A stretch of DNA of 64,000 bases from Clostridia bacterium (GTDB lineage Bacteria > Bacillota > Clostridia > Oscillospirales > Acutalibacteraceae): the NCBI GenBank assembly GCA_900767025.1, contig CAAFXS010000101.1:1-64000 (forward strand). The letters run 5' to 3'. The notes beneath the pieces are model-generated. The model was not told where the DNA came from, did no database searches, and worked only from the letters and a program-made list of their open reading frames with translations. Every line of letters begins with the position of its first letter. Position 1 is the stretch's first letter. A program made the position numbers and the translations under genes. Of this stretch, positions 24,471-34,020 are shown one piece after another.

Positions 24471-26326
24471 TTTCTTTTTCTGCTCCTGCTTTTATCATTT
24501 TTTCTTTGCCTTGCATTGTTTGAGGTCGTATTTCTCTGTGTCGGCTTAACAAGGCAATTTTTGTCAAAGCCGATAAGGTCATAGCGCTTTGCCTTTTTAA
24601 GTGCCTCCTCAACAAGGTGTTGGTTTTTAGGATTAAAATATTGAAGAAGTGCCCTTTGCAAAGCCTTATCGTGCTCGCTTTTTGCCACATAAACCTCTTC
24701 CATAGTATAAGGGTCAAGACCGGTATAAAACATACAGGTGGAAATTGTACCCGGTGTTGGGTAAAAATCCTGAACCTGCTCGGGCCTGATATGATTTTTC
24801 TTTAAAAACAGTGCAAGCTCAATAGCATCGTCAAGGGTTGAGCCCGGATGCGAGGACATAAGATAAGGTACAAGATACTGCTCCTTATTAACCTCACCGG
24901 TGTACTGAAAATATCGGCGTGAAAACTCAATATACGCCTCAATATGAGGCTTGCCCATTTTGTCAAGAACAGCGGCGGAGCAATGCTCGGGAGCTACCTT
25001 TAGCTGACCGGAAATGTGGTTTTCCACCATTTCTCTGAAAAAGGTATCGTCCTTATCCTGAAGCATATAATCGTACCTGATACCGCTGCGGATAAAGACC
25101 TTTTTAACGCCGTTAATATTGCGGACACTACGGAGTATATCAAGATACTCGCTGTGGTCAACGGCTAAATTAGGACATGGCTTTGGTGCAAGGCACTTTT
25201 TGCCCTTGCAAAGTCCCTTTTCAATCTGCATATCACAGGAGGGACGGCGAAAATTAGCAGTTGGTCCGCCGATATCGTGAATATAGCCTTTAAAATTCGG
25301 CATGTGCGTAAGCTTTTCAGCCTCAATAAGAATACTCTTTTTGGAGCGGGTGGTTACATACCTGCCCTGATGAAAAGCTATTGAACAGAAATTACAGGCA
25401 CCAAAGCAGCCTCTGTTATGGGTAATTGAAAATTCAACCTCACGAATACCGGGAACACCGCCAAGCCTTTCGTAGCTTGGGTGATATGCCCTCATATACG
25501 GCAAGGAATAAACCCAGTCAAGCTCCTTTTGAGTAAGTGGCGGCATAGGCTTATTCTGCACAACCATTGTTTTGCCGTGCTTTTGCTTAATCACTCTGCC
25601 GCGGATATGGTCCTGCTCATCCTGCTGAATACGGCAGGATTTTGCATATTCCTTTTTACTGCTGCAAACATTTTCAAAGGAGGGGCACTCAACTCCCTCA
25701 TAGGGAGTTTCTGTTGTGGGACATAGATAACAGGTACCGGGAATATCACGAATACTGTTTATGCTCTCTCCGTTGTCAAGCCTTTTGGCAATTTCGATGG
25801 TTTGGTTTTCGCCCATACCGAAGGATAACAAATCCGCACCGGAGTCAATTAAAATACTTGGTCTGATTTTATCATCCCAATAGTCATAATGAGCAAAGCG
25901 CCTGAGTGACGCCTCAAGACCGCCGATGATAACAGGACTGTCCGGATAGAGCTTTTTAATAATCTTTGTATACACAATTACGGCTCTGTCAGGTCTTTTA
26001 CCTGCCTTACCGCCTGCGGTGTAAGCATCATCACGGCGTATTTTTTTAGCGGCAGTATAATGTGCAACCATTGAATCAATGTTACCGCTGGTGACGAAAA
26101 AGCCGAGACGGGGCTTGCCGAACCGTGTAAAATCCTCGGTACTGTTCCAGTTAGGCTGACTCAAAACGGCAACCTTATAGCCCTTGCTTTCAAGGACTCT
26201 TGTAATAATGGACGCACCGAAGGAGGGGTGGTCAACATAGCTGTCCCCTGTTACATAAACAAAGTCAACCTGTTCCCATCCCCTATCTGTCATATCCTGT
26301 TTGCTGATAGGCAGAAATCCGTTCAT
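24467..26326 (-). CDS. YgiQ-family radical SAM protein
   Basis: A 619-residue member of the UPF0313/YgiQ family. The radical SAM motif C-F-G-A-C-N-F-C is near residues 305-312, with a B12-binding-like N-terminal region and a Cys-rich stretch near 375-395 (C-K-G-K-K-C and C-P-N). The C-terminus is very basic. The reaction is unknown for the family. It sits in the spoIIIE-to-comF gene string with a four-base overlap to the comEA-like gene. Confidence 0.88.
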   Translation of the reverse strand: MNGFLPISKQDMTDRGWEQVDFVYVTGDSYVDHPSFGASIITRVLESKGYKVAVLSQPNWNSTEDFTRFGKPRLGFFVTSGNIDSMVAHYTAAKKIRRDDAYTAGGKAGKRPDRAVIVYTKIIKKLYPDSPVIIGGLEASLRRFAHYDYWDDKIRPSILIDSGADLLSFGMGENQTIEIAKRLDNGESINSIRDIPGTCYLCPTTETPYEGVECPSFENVCSSKKEYAKSCRIQQDEQDHIRGRVIKQKHGKTMVVQNKPMPPLTQKELDWVYSLPYMRAYHPSYERLGGVPGIREVEFSITHNRGCFGACNFCSIAFHQGRYVTTRSKKSILIEAEKLTHMPNFKGYIHDIGGPTANFRRPSCDMQIEKGLCKGKKCLAPKPCPNLAVDHSEYLDILRSVRNINGVKKVFIRSGIRYDYMLQDKDDTFFREMVENHISGQLKVAPEHCSAAVLDKMGKPHIEAYIEFSRRYFQYTGEVNKEQYLVPYLMSSHPGSTLDDAIELALFLKKNHIRPEQVQDFYPTPGTISTCMFYTGLDPYTMEEVYVAKSEHDKALQRALLQYFNPKNQHLVEEALKKAKRYDLIGFDKNCLVKPTQRNTTSNNARQRKNDKSRSRKRK

Positions 26327-26352
26327 ATAGTTATCTCCGGTGAAAAATAAGA

Positions 26353-28920
26353 TTAATCGTCAAGTCTGCCTGCAACAAATTTGCCGTCAGGCATCAACTC
26401 ATCATAGTCGCTGTCGTTTGGAGCATCAAAATCAATTTTATGGGTTTCAACCTCCGGCATCGGATTATCAAAGCTCATCTGCACGGTGTTATCTGCTGTA
26501 AAAGCAGGGTCGGTGGAATACGCCTGCATCTCAAGCCACTGCTGCCTTGTAACAAGGATATCCCTTGGCTTTGCACCGTTTGACGGGCCGATAATTCCCT
26601 TTTCCTGAAGCTGATCAATTATCTTTGCACCTCTTGCGTAGCCTACGGAAAGCTTACGCTGGAGGAAAGAGGTAGAAGCCTGTCCTGTTTCAAGAACAAC
26701 ATCAACTGCCTTTTCAAACAACGGGTCAAGCTGTTCACCGTCACCGTCATCTTCAAAGGGTGATGATTTTTTGTCCTGCACTGCCTTTGCCTCAATTTCC
26801 TTGGCAATGCTTTCGTCATACTGGCTTTCGCCCTGATTTTTAACATAATTGCAAAGCTCCTCAACCTCCTCATCGGAGATAAAGCAGCCCTGTACACGAA
26901 CGGGCTTTGAGGCACCGATTGGTGAATAAAGCATATCACCGTGACCTAAAAGCTTTTCGGCTCCTGCGGCGTCAAGAATTGTTCTTGAGTCAATTTGTGA
27001 TGACACGGTAAGGGCAATTCTTGAGGAAATATTTGCTTTGATAAGACCTGTGATAACATCAACCGACGGTCTTTGAGTAGCAATAACGAGGTGCATCCCA
27101 ACGGCTCTTGCCATCTGTGCAAGACGGCAAACAGAGTCCTCAACCTCTTTAGGTGCAGCCATCATAAGATCGGCAAACTCGTCGATAAAAATACAGATTT
27201 TAGGCATCAAATCCATATCCTCGTGCTTTGAAGCATATTTGTTATATCCTTCAATATCACGAACACCAACCTGTGAAAGCCTTTGATACCTCTGCAGCAT
27301 TTCGGAAACTGCCCAGCCAAGAGCACCTGCCGCTTTTCTCGGGTCGGTTACAACAGGTACAAGCAAATGAGGAATACCTGCATACTTTGAAAATTCAACC
27401 TGCTTGGGGTCAATCATAAGGAATTTTACCTCGTCTGGCTTTGCTCTGTAAAGAATTGATGTGATAATTGAATTCATACAAACAGATTTACCCGAACCTG
27501 TTGTACCTGCCACAAGCAAGTGCGGCATTTTTGCAATATCACAATAAATGCACTTGCCGGCAATATCCTTGCCTATACCTGCGGAAAGCTTTGACTTTTG
27601 CTCATAGAAGGCAGGAGTATCAATGAGCTCACGCATAGTAACCATATTCTTAATTGTGTTAGGCACCTCAATACCAACGGCGGCTTTGCCGGGAATAGGT
27701 GCTTCAATACGGACATGAGTTGCCGCAAGGTTAAGGGCAATATCGTCGGCAAGGTTGGTAATTTTAGATATACGAATACCTGCCGCCGGCTTAAGCTCAT
27801 ACCTTGTAACCGTGGGTCCTCTTGAAATATCGGTAATAGTCGCATCAACATTAAAAGAATGAAGGGTGTCAATAAGCATCTTTGCATTTTCCTTCAGCTC
27901 ACCGCTTATATCCTTTGTTGATTTCTTTGTTCCCTGCTTAAGCAGGTCAACGCTTGGGAGCTTATAATCGTTAACAGATGCGTCCATTGCCTCTTTTGAA
28001 ACTGTAAATTTTTCCACAGGGGGCTTTGGCTCCTGCTTTTTATCCTGAGAGGCATCCTCAACAATTTCATCAATTGATTTTTCCTGTGCCACTGCTTTAT
28101 TCTTTTCTCTTTCAAGTCTGTTTCGTTGGGTAGCGGCATTGATTTCGTCAATAATATCTCTTGGTACAGAGGTTTCGTCATCGATTTCCTCTGTCTGCTT
28201 TTTTCTGCCCTTTTTCTTGGGCTTGCTCTCTTCGGTGGGCGGTTCCTCGTCAAGAGGAACGTCAATATTTTCCTTATTCATTCTGCGTCTTTCACGGTGC
28301 TCGGTAATTACAGGTGCAACCTTGTCATATGTGACCTTTGCAGGTGTAGCGGCACCCTTGAAAAACTGCATAACAGTTATCCCTGTTAAAAGCATAAAAT
28401 CAACCAGGAACAAAACAACGCTGACAATAATTGCCGGAGCTTTGCCCATTGAAAGCAGCAGCCAGCCGATAACCGCACCGATAAAGCCGCCGTTAAAGGT
28501 GGTTGGTGCGGTCTTATAGCTTTCGGTAATTGCAGTAACAAAGTCCTCACCTGTCTGACTGCGGACAACATGGACAAAAGCCGCAAGGAGCAAAACCATA
28601 ATCACTGTTTCAATGGACTTTGCAACAAATTTTGAGGGCTTTGTGTTATTAACAGAGTAAAACAGTGACACAACCACTGAAATCAAAGGAAAAATACAGG
28701 CGGCAAACACACCGAAAATACCCACATAAACATTGTGCAGAACATTCCAGACGCCTGCTCCGTTAATTACCGCAAGGCAGAAGAAAATTACCGACAGTGC
28801 AAACACCACGATGCCTATAACACGCACTGCCTCCTCATTATTTTTCTGCACCGGGGGCTGTGGCTTTGCCTTTGTTTTTGCATTAGATTTAGTTTTTGTC
28901 GAAGATTTTTTATTAGCCAT
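26353..28920 (-). CDS. FtsK/SpoIIIE-family DNA translocase
   Basis: An 855-residue membrane-anchored, ATP-driven pump that moves double-stranded DNA, at the division septum or into the forespore. Four hydrophobic segments lie at about residues 30-195, then a charged linker rich in K, E and P, then the motor with Walker A (G-T-T-G-S-G-K-S) near 468-476 and Walker B (C-I-F-I-D-E-F-A-D) near 575, and a winged-helix gamma domain near 735-800. The tepA-ylzJ context matches that of spoIIIE in Bacillus. Confidence 0.95.
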   Translation of the reverse strand: MANKKSSTKTKSNAKTKAKPQPPVQKNNEEAVRVIGIVVFALSVIFFCLAVINGAGVWNVLHNVYVGIFGVFAACIFPLISVVVSLFYSVNNTKPSKFVAKSIETVIMVLLLAAFVHVVRSQTGEDFVTAITESYKTAPTTFNGGFIGAVIGWLLLSMGKAPAIIVSVVLFLVDFMLLTGITVMQFFKGAATPAKVTYDKVAPVITEHRERRRMNKENIDVPLDEEPPTEESKPKKKGRKKQTEEIDDETSVPRDIIDEINAATQRNRLEREKNKAVAQEKSIDEIVEDASQDKKQEPKPPVEKFTVSKEAMDASVNDYKLPSVDLLKQGTKKSTKDISGELKENAKMLIDTLHSFNVDATITDISRGPTVTRYELKPAAGIRISKITNLADDIALNLAATHVRIEAPIPGKAAVGIEVPNTIKNMVTMRELIDTPAFYEQKSKLSAGIGKDIAGKCIYCDIAKMPHLLVAGTTGSGKSVCMNSIITSILYRAKPDEVKFLMIDPKQVEFSKYAGIPHLLVPVVTDPRKAAGALGWAVSEMLQRYQRLSQVGVRDIEGYNKYASKHEDMDLMPKICIFIDEFADLMMAAPKEVEDSVCRLAQMARAVGMHLVIATQRPSVDVITGLIKANISSRIALTVSSQIDSRTILDAAGAEKLLGHGDMLYSPIGASKPVRVQGCFISDEEVEELCNYVKNQGESQYDESIAKEIEAKAVQDKKSSPFEDDGDGEQLDPLFEKAVDVVLETGQASTSFLQRKLSVGYARGAKIIDQLQEKGIIGPSNGAKPRDILVTRQQWLEMQAYSTDPAFTADNTVQMSFDNPMPEVETHKIDFDAPNDSDYDELMPDGKFVAGRLDD

Positions 28921-28939
28921 ATGATATGTAACCTCTTAT

Positions 28940-29806
28940 TTATTTCCCTTGCTTAAGCACAAATTCAAATATTCCGATAATCAGGCAGATAACGCCTACT
29001 GTTAAATCATAAACACCGAAATATTTTAACATTTTATTTTTCACAAAATATATCAAAAGCTTTGAAACAAAATACGAAACAGCCGCGGAAAGAACTAATG
29101 CAATGATTGCACTGATAACCGAAGCTTTGGTAACTCCCAGGCATATTTCCGCAATACCGCCTGTAAGCAGTATCATAACCGACATAACAGCCCAATACCT
29201 AAGTGCATTTTTTTCGCTGAAGCCAACTAAAATGCAGATAAAAAGCATTACCGCCGTTAATGAAAAGCCTGCTATGGGCAGAGCAAAAAATACCGCAAGG
29301 CCGATGATTAAGGATTTAAAAATATCCGGCAGCGGCTTAAGCCTTTTTTGCTCCAACATCGGTACTGCAAAAAGCATTGCCGCACTGATGATAAAGAATA
29401 TTCCTTCATCAATAAGATACTCGTTATAGGACATACTGTGGAGCAGTGAAAAAACATTTCTCCCTTTGCCTACGGGTATCAAATAAACAAGCATCGGCAC
29501 AAAGGAAAGCACGGTCATATACATAAAGCCCCGTGCCGGCTTTGTATTTTTAATATCAAGCCTTTTTTTGAAAATATCTCCCCAAGCACCTGTGAAATTT
29601 TTAAACAGCAGAATAAACAGCTTGATAAATGCAACAAAGATACCGATTGCAATTCCGATATGTATTACGCCTGTAAGCTGTGAACAGGCGTTTGTAAATC
29701 TGCCGGAAAAATTATGGAATATTGCACTGTGTCCGCTTTCCGACACCGGAAGCACCCAGGACACTGCCTGTCCTATGGCTTGAAATATTGCTGTTAAAAC
29801 TGACAT
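28940..29806 (-). CDS. Divergent UppP/BacA-like membrane protein, catalytic residues lost
   Basis: 288 residues with about eight hydrophobic segments and the outline of undecaprenyl-diphosphatase. Motif 1, normally E-G-x-T-E-x-x-P-V-S-S-T-G-H, reads Q-A-V-S-W-V-L-P-V-S-E-S-G-H (residues 13-26), without the two glutamates. Motif 2, normally P-G-x-S-R-S-G, reads A-L-P-I-A-G-F-S-L-T and lacks the arginine. Phosphatase activity is therefore doubtful; it may be a lipid-binding or scaffold protein. The ATG at 29806 has GGAGGAG upstream. It lies between the ylzJ-like gene and spoIIIE. Confidence 0.75.
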   Translation of the reverse strand: MSVLTAIFQAIGQAVSWVLPVSESGHSAIFHNFSGRFTNACSQLTGVIHIGIAIGIFVAFIKLFILLFKNFTGAWGDIFKKRLDIKNTKPARGFMYMTVLSFVPMLVYLIPVGKGRNVFSLLHSMSYNEYLIDEGIFFIISAAMLFAVPMLEQKRLKPLPDIFKSLIIGLAVFFALPIAGFSLTAVMLFICILVGFSEKNALRYWAVMSVMILLTGGIAEICLGVTKASVISAIIALVLSAAVSYFVSKLLIYFVKNKMLKYFGVYDLTVGVICLIIGIFEFVLKQGK

Positions 29807-29948
29807 AATTTTCTCCTCCGAAAATATCTGCGTTATCAAGATAATATCCGTCCCTAATATAATCATAGGGATTGCTGGAACGGACAGATGCAACCGTGTT
29901 ACTTGGTGAATAAAAGATATCATCAAGGGAAACAATGGAATAAATCAA
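29712..29948 (-). CDS. YlzJ-like small protein, reading into the uppP-like gene
   Basis: The TTG at 29948 overlaps the tepA stop codon and has a GGGGGAG site about 5 bases upstream. The first 40 residues (I-Y-S-I-V-S-L-D-D-I-F, then V-R-S-S-N-P-Y-D-Y-I) resemble the start and the S-x-x-P-x-D-Y-L core of YlzJ-like proteins, which lie between tepA and spoIIIE in Bacillus. Function unknown in the family. The frame has no stop before the next gene and overlaps it by 95 bases to 29712, so the last 30 or so residues are probably read-through of a gene that lost its own stop. Confidence 0.5.
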   Translation of the reverse strand: MIYSIVSLDDIFYSPSNTVASVRSSNPYDYIRDGYYLDNADIFGGENYVSFNSNISSHRTGSVLGASGVGKRTQCNIP

Positions 29949-30661
29949 CTGCTCTCCCCCTCAATTTCTCTGTTCAAAAAATCAAGAGCGTTTGAAAGGC
30001 CCCCAAGCTCGTCGATAAGACCCGTCTTAACCGCACCCTCACCGTCAAGCACGGTGCCCACATCCATAACAAGCTCACCTGTTTTCATCATAAGATTTCT
30101 GAACTCGTCACCGCTGATTTTTGAATTATTTGCCACAAAATTGACAATTCTGTCCTGCATTTTTTCAAAATATGAAAGAGTTTGCGGAACGCCTAAAACA
30201 AGTCCGTTCATTCTCACAGGGTGCACTGTCATTGTAGCACTTGGCACAATAAAGCTACGCTTACAGCTTACTGCAAGAGGCACACCGATTGAATGACCGC
30301 CGCCAAGCACAAGTGATGCCGTAGGCGTTTTCATTGTTGAAAGCAGCTCTGCAATGGCAAGACCTGCCTCCACATCACCGCCTACGGTATTTAAAATAAT
30401 CAACAAGCCTTCAATTTCCTTGCTTTCCTCAATGGCAACAAGCTGGGGTATAACGTGCTCGTACTTTGTTGTTTTGTTCTGACTTGGTAAAATGTAGTGC
30501 CCCTCAATCTGACCGATAATTGTCAGGCAATGGATAAAATGGCCGTCCTTTGATACAGTAATTGAGCCTGTTTCAAAATCAGTTGTACTGCTAACCTCGC
30601 CGACATCACTGTTTTCCTTTTCTTCAGGAGACGGCTGTTCCTTTTTTTCTTCGTTTGACAT
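29945..30661 (-). CDS. tepA: ClpP-like serine protease TepA (translocation-enhancing type)
   Basis: 238 residues of the ClpP/crotonase fold. The nucleophile region reads G-G-G-H-S-I-G-V-P (Ser near residue 122), the catalytic His lies in T-V-H-P-V near 147, and N-T-V-G-G-D-V near 92 forms the oxyanion strand. The acidic, low-complexity N-terminus (about 40 residues) is typical. The ATG at 30661 is preferred over the GTG six bases upstream, which touches the AGGTG site. It heads the tepA-ylzJ-uppP-like-spoIIIE-ygiQ-comEA-comF string. Confidence 0.85.
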   Translation of the reverse strand: MSNEEKKEQPSPEEKENSDVGEVSSTTDFETGSITVSKDGHFIHCLTIIGQIEGHYILPSQNKTTKYEHVIPQLVAIEESKEIEGLLIILNTVGGDVEAGLAIAELLSTMKTPTASLVLGGGHSIGVPLAVSCKRSFIVPSATMTVHPVRMNGLVLGVPQTLSYFEKMQDRIVNFVANNSKISGDEFRNLMMKTGELVMDVGTVLDGEGAVKTGLIDELGGLSNALDFLNREIEGESS

Positions 30662-30786
30662 AAACACACCTCAGTATATTTATGCCCGCAAAACTCCAAT
30701 ATAATAGTTATTTTATCACAAACAAGTTGTTATTTCAATATTAGTAATAAATTATTATAATTATTTACATTGTTACTGAAATGTAA

Positions 30787-30815
30787 TTGACACAAGAATA
30801 ATTTTGTAATAAAAT
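30787..30815 (+). promoter_or_regulatory. Promoter of the aconitase operon
   Basis: TTGACA (30787-30792) and TAAAAT (30810-30815), 17-base spacer, the best -35 match in the window. The leader is about 37 bases with AGGAGG near its end. Confidence 0.75.
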
Positions 30816-30858
30816 AAAGTTTGATAAAATTATAAACAAATAGGAGGATTTTTTATCA

Positions 30859-32796
30859 ATGGGACTTACTATTGCACAAAAACTCATTAAATCCCACTTG
30901 GTTGAAGGTGAGATGAAGGCCGGAACTGAAATCGGTTTGAGAATTGACCAAACCTTAACTCAGGACGCAACAGGCACAATGGCTTATCTTGAATTCGAGG
31001 CCATGGGCGTTGACAGAGTTAAGACAGAAAAATCTGTTGCATATATTGACCACAACACCCTGCAGACAGGATTTGAAAATGCGGACGACCACAGGTACAT
31101 CCAGTCTGTAACAAAAAAACACGGAATTTATTTCAGCAGACCCGGTAACGGCATCTGCCATCAGGTTCATCTTGAAAGATTCGGTATCCCCGGAAAGACC
31201 TTAATCGGCTCTGACAGCCACACACCCACAGGCGGCGGTATCTGTATGCTTGCTATGGGTGCAGGCGGTCTTGATGTTGCCGTTGCAATGGGCGGCGGAA
31301 CATACTACATTCCGATGCCGAAAATGACAAGAATTAACCTTACAGGCTATCTTAAGCCCTGGGTATCTGCAAAGGATGTTATCCTTGAGGTGCTCAGAAT
31401 TATGAGCGTTAAGGGCGGCGTAGGCAAAATTATCGAATACGGCGGCGAGGGTATTAAAACTCTCAGCGTACCCGAAAGAGCTACTATTACTAATATGGGT
31501 GCAGAGCTTGGTGCAACAACATCAATCTTCCCCTCTGACGAAATTACACTTGCTTTCCTTAAGGCACAGGGCAGAGAAAATGACTGGACTGAAATCAAGG
31601 CAGATGCTGATGCTGAGTACGACGAGGTTATTGACATTGACCTTTGCTCACTTACTCCAATGGCGGCTTGTCCTCATATGCCCGATAATGTTAAAACCAC
31701 CGATGAAATCGGAAGAATCAAGGTTGACCAGGTTGCAATCGGCTCCTGCACAAACTCTTCATATGTTGATATGATGAAGGTTGCGGCTATCCTTAAGGGC
31801 AAGACCGTTGCACCGTCTGTTTCTCTTTGCATTGCTCCCGGCTCAAAGCAGGTGCTTAATATGCTTGCTCTTAACGGTGCACTTTCCGATATGATTAACG
31901 CAGGTGCAAGAATTCTTGAATCTGCCTGCGGTCCCTGTATCGGTATGGGTCAGTCACCCAACTCGGCAGGTGTTTCGCTGAGAACCTTTAACAGAAACTT
32001 TGAGGGTCGCTCCGGCACAAAGGATGCAGGCATTTATCTTGTATCACCCGAGGTTGCCGCCGCATCTGCACTTACTGGCTACCTTACCGACCCGAGAGAG
32101 CTTGGCGACGCTCCTGAAATTTCTATGCCTGAAAAATTCATTGTTAACGACAATATGATTGAAGCTCCTGCAACTGAGGAGGAGGCAAAGGATGTTGAGG
32201 TTGTAAGAGGACCAAACATTAAGCCTTTCCCGAAAACAGAGCCACTTCCCGAAGAAATCACTGCAAAGGCTGTGCTTAAGGTGGGCGACAACATTACTAC
32301 CGACCACATTATGCCTGCCGGTGCCAAGATTCTCCCCTACCGTTCAAACATTCCTCACCTTTCACAATACTGCTTTGCCGTATGTGACGAAAGCTTCCCT
32401 GAAAGAATTAAGGCTGAGGGCAAGGGTATAATCATCGGCGGTGCCAACTACGGACAGGGCTCTTCAAGAGAGCATGCTGCACTTGTTCCGCTTTACCTTG
32501 GTGTTAAGGCAGTAATTACAAAGTCTTTTGCCCGTATTCATGTGGCAAACCTTGTTAACGCAGGTATTCTCCCCTTCACCTTCAAAAACGAAGAGGACTA
32601 TGACAAAATTGACCAGATGGACGAGCTTTCACTTCCTGCAATTAAGGACTGCATCGAGAATAACAAGACTGTTGTTCTCAAAAACTTAACCAAGGGCGAG
32701 GAATACGAGCTTGACGCATCTCACCTTTCAGACAGGCAGAGAGCAATGCTTATCTGCGGCGGTCTGCTTGACTACACAAGAGAAATCAACAAATAA
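30859..32796 (+). CDS. acnA: Aconitate hydratase
   Basis: A 645-residue [4Fe-4S] enzyme interconverting citrate and isocitrate. Cluster cysteines are seen in S-C-T-N-S-S near residue 296 and C-G-P-C-I-G near 356-359, and the C-terminal swivel domain has G-S-S-R-E-H-A near 540. The length matches the shorter, mitochondrial-like type common in Clostridia rather than the 890-residue AcnA. With isocitrate dehydrogenase 20 bases downstream and no citrate synthase here, it serves the oxidative branch to 2-oxoglutarate and glutamate. The symbol is approximate. Confidence 0.92.
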   Translation: MGLTIAQKLIKSHLVEGEMKAGTEIGLRIDQTLTQDATGTMAYLEFEAMGVDRVKTEKSVAYIDHNTLQTGFENADDHRYIQSVTKKHGIYFSRPGNGICHQVHLERFGIPGKTLIGSDSHTPTGGGICMLAMGAGGLDVAVAMGGGTYYIPMPKMTRINLTGYLKPWVSAKDVILEVLRIMSVKGGVGKIIEYGGEGIKTLSVPERATITNMGAELGATTSIFPSDEITLAFLKAQGRENDWTEIKADADAEYDEVIDIDLCSLTPMAACPHMPDNVKTTDEIGRIKVDQVAIGSCTNSSYVDMMKVAAILKGKTVAPSVSLCIAPGSKQVLNMLALNGALSDMINAGARILESACGPCIGMGQSPNSAGVSLRTFNRNFEGRSGTKDAGIYLVSPEVAAASALTGYLTDPRELGDAPEISMPEKFIVNDNMIEAPATEEEAKDVEVVRGPNIKPFPKTEPLPEEITAKAVLKVGDNITTDHIMPAGAKILPYRSNIPHLSQYCFAVCDESFPERIKAEGKGIIIGGANYGQGSSREHAALVPLYLGVKAVITKSFARIHVANLVNAGILPFTFKNEEDYDKIDQMDELSLPAIKDCIENNKTVVLKNLTKGEEYELDASHLSDRQRAMLICGGLLDYTREINK

Positions 32797-32816
32797 TCAT
32801 CAAAGGAGAAAACACA

Positions 32817-33992
32817 ATGGTTGACGAGAAAAAGGCTATTGACGAGGCTGTTGAAAAATTCCGTTCACTTATGGAGGCACAGCTTCAGCGTGCAAAGAAA
32901 ATTAAAGAGGACAAGGATTTTACCGATTATGACGCCCTTGACACTATTGTTATCGGTATCTGCGGCGGCGACGGCATTGGTCCGATTATCACAAAGGAAA
33001 GCGAAAGAGTTCTTGCATTTCTCCTTAAGGATGAGGTTGCAAGAGGTAAGGTTACATTTAAGGAAATCGACGGCTTAACCATCGAAAACCGTGCCGCCTG
33101 CAACAAGGCAATTCCTGACGATGTTCTTGAGGAGCTTAAGAGCTGTCATGTAATTCTTAAAGGCCCCACAACCACACCCAGAGCCGGTGACCCATGGCCC
33201 AATGTTGAGTCCGCAAATGTTGCAATGAGAAAAGAGCTTGACCTCTTTGCTAATATGAGACCTGTAAGAGTTGCCGAGGAAGGCATTGACTGGACCTTCT
33301 TCAGAGAAAATACCGAGGGCGGTTATGCCGTTGGCTCACACGGTGTTAACATCACTGATGACCTGGCTGTTGACTTTACCGTTGCAACTCAGGAGGGCTG
33401 TGAAAGAATTGCAAGGCTTGCTTATGAGTACGCTAAAAAGAACAACAAGGGCAAGGTTTCAATTATCACAAAGGCAAATATTATTAAGACAACCGACGGC
33501 AAATTCCTTAAAACCGCACAAAAAATCGGTGAGGAATATCCCGATATTGTTACAGACGACTGGTATGTTGATATTACAACCGCAAAGCTCATTGACCCAA
33601 TGAGAAGAAAGGACTTTAAGGTATTTGTTCTTCCTAACCTTTACGGTGATATTATCACAGACGAGGCTGCCGAATTCCAGGGCGGTGTCGGTACTGCCGG
33701 CTCTGCAAATATAGGCAAGAAATATGCTATGTTTGAGGCTATTCACGGCTCTGCGCCCAGAATGATTAAGGAGGGCAGAGGTCAGTATGCCGACCCCTGT
33801 TCAATGCTCAGGGCATCTGTTATGCTTCTTTCACACATCGGCTATCAGAAGGAGGCAAACGCTCTTGAGGCGGCACTTGACAAGTGTATGTTTGAGGAGA
33901 AAAAGCTCACAATCACCGGCCGTGCTGACGGTTGCACCTGCAGTGAATTCGGTGATTATGTAATGGAAACTATTACTGAAATGACAAAATAA
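32817..33992 (+). CDS. icd: Isocitrate dehydrogenase, NAD-type (isopropylmalate dehydrogenase family)
   Basis: 391 residues. Oxidatively decarboxylates isocitrate to 2-oxoglutarate. Family marks are G-D-G-I-G near residue 52, the F-R-E-N-T-E-G-G-Y segment near 160 and the metal site N-L-Y-G-D-I-I-T-D-E near 275. The first 40 residues are an extra charged helical region. The partnership with aconitase argues for isocitrate rather than isopropylmalate. NAD use is inferred from the family resemblance and not certain. AAAGGAG precedes the ATG. Confidence 0.88.
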   Translation: MVDEKKAIDEAVEKFRSLMEAQLQRAKKIKEDKDFTDYDALDTIVIGICGGDGIGPIITKESERVLAFLLKDEVARGKVTFKEIDGLTIENRAACNKAIPDDVLEELKSCHVILKGPTTTPRAGDPWPNVESANVAMRKELDLFANMRPVRVAEEGIDWTFFRENTEGGYAVGSHGVNITDDLAVDFTVATQEGCERIARLAYEYAKKNNKGKVSIITKANIIKTTDGKFLKTAQKIGEEYPDIVTDDWYVDITTAKLIDPMRRKDFKVFVLPNLYGDIITDEAAEFQGGVGTAGSANIGKKYAMFEAIHGSAPRMIKEGRGQYADPCSMLRASVMLLSHIGYQKEANALEAALDKCMFEEKKLTITGRADGCTCSEFGDYVMETITEMTK

Positions 33993-34020
33993 CCGAAGTT
34001 ATTTTAAAGGGGGTAGAATA

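Noticed and set aside
30662..30858. Rex or other regulator palindrome before aconitase
   Set aside because: TCACAAACAAGTTGTTATTT has partial similarity to Rex half-sites but no usable inverted repeat.
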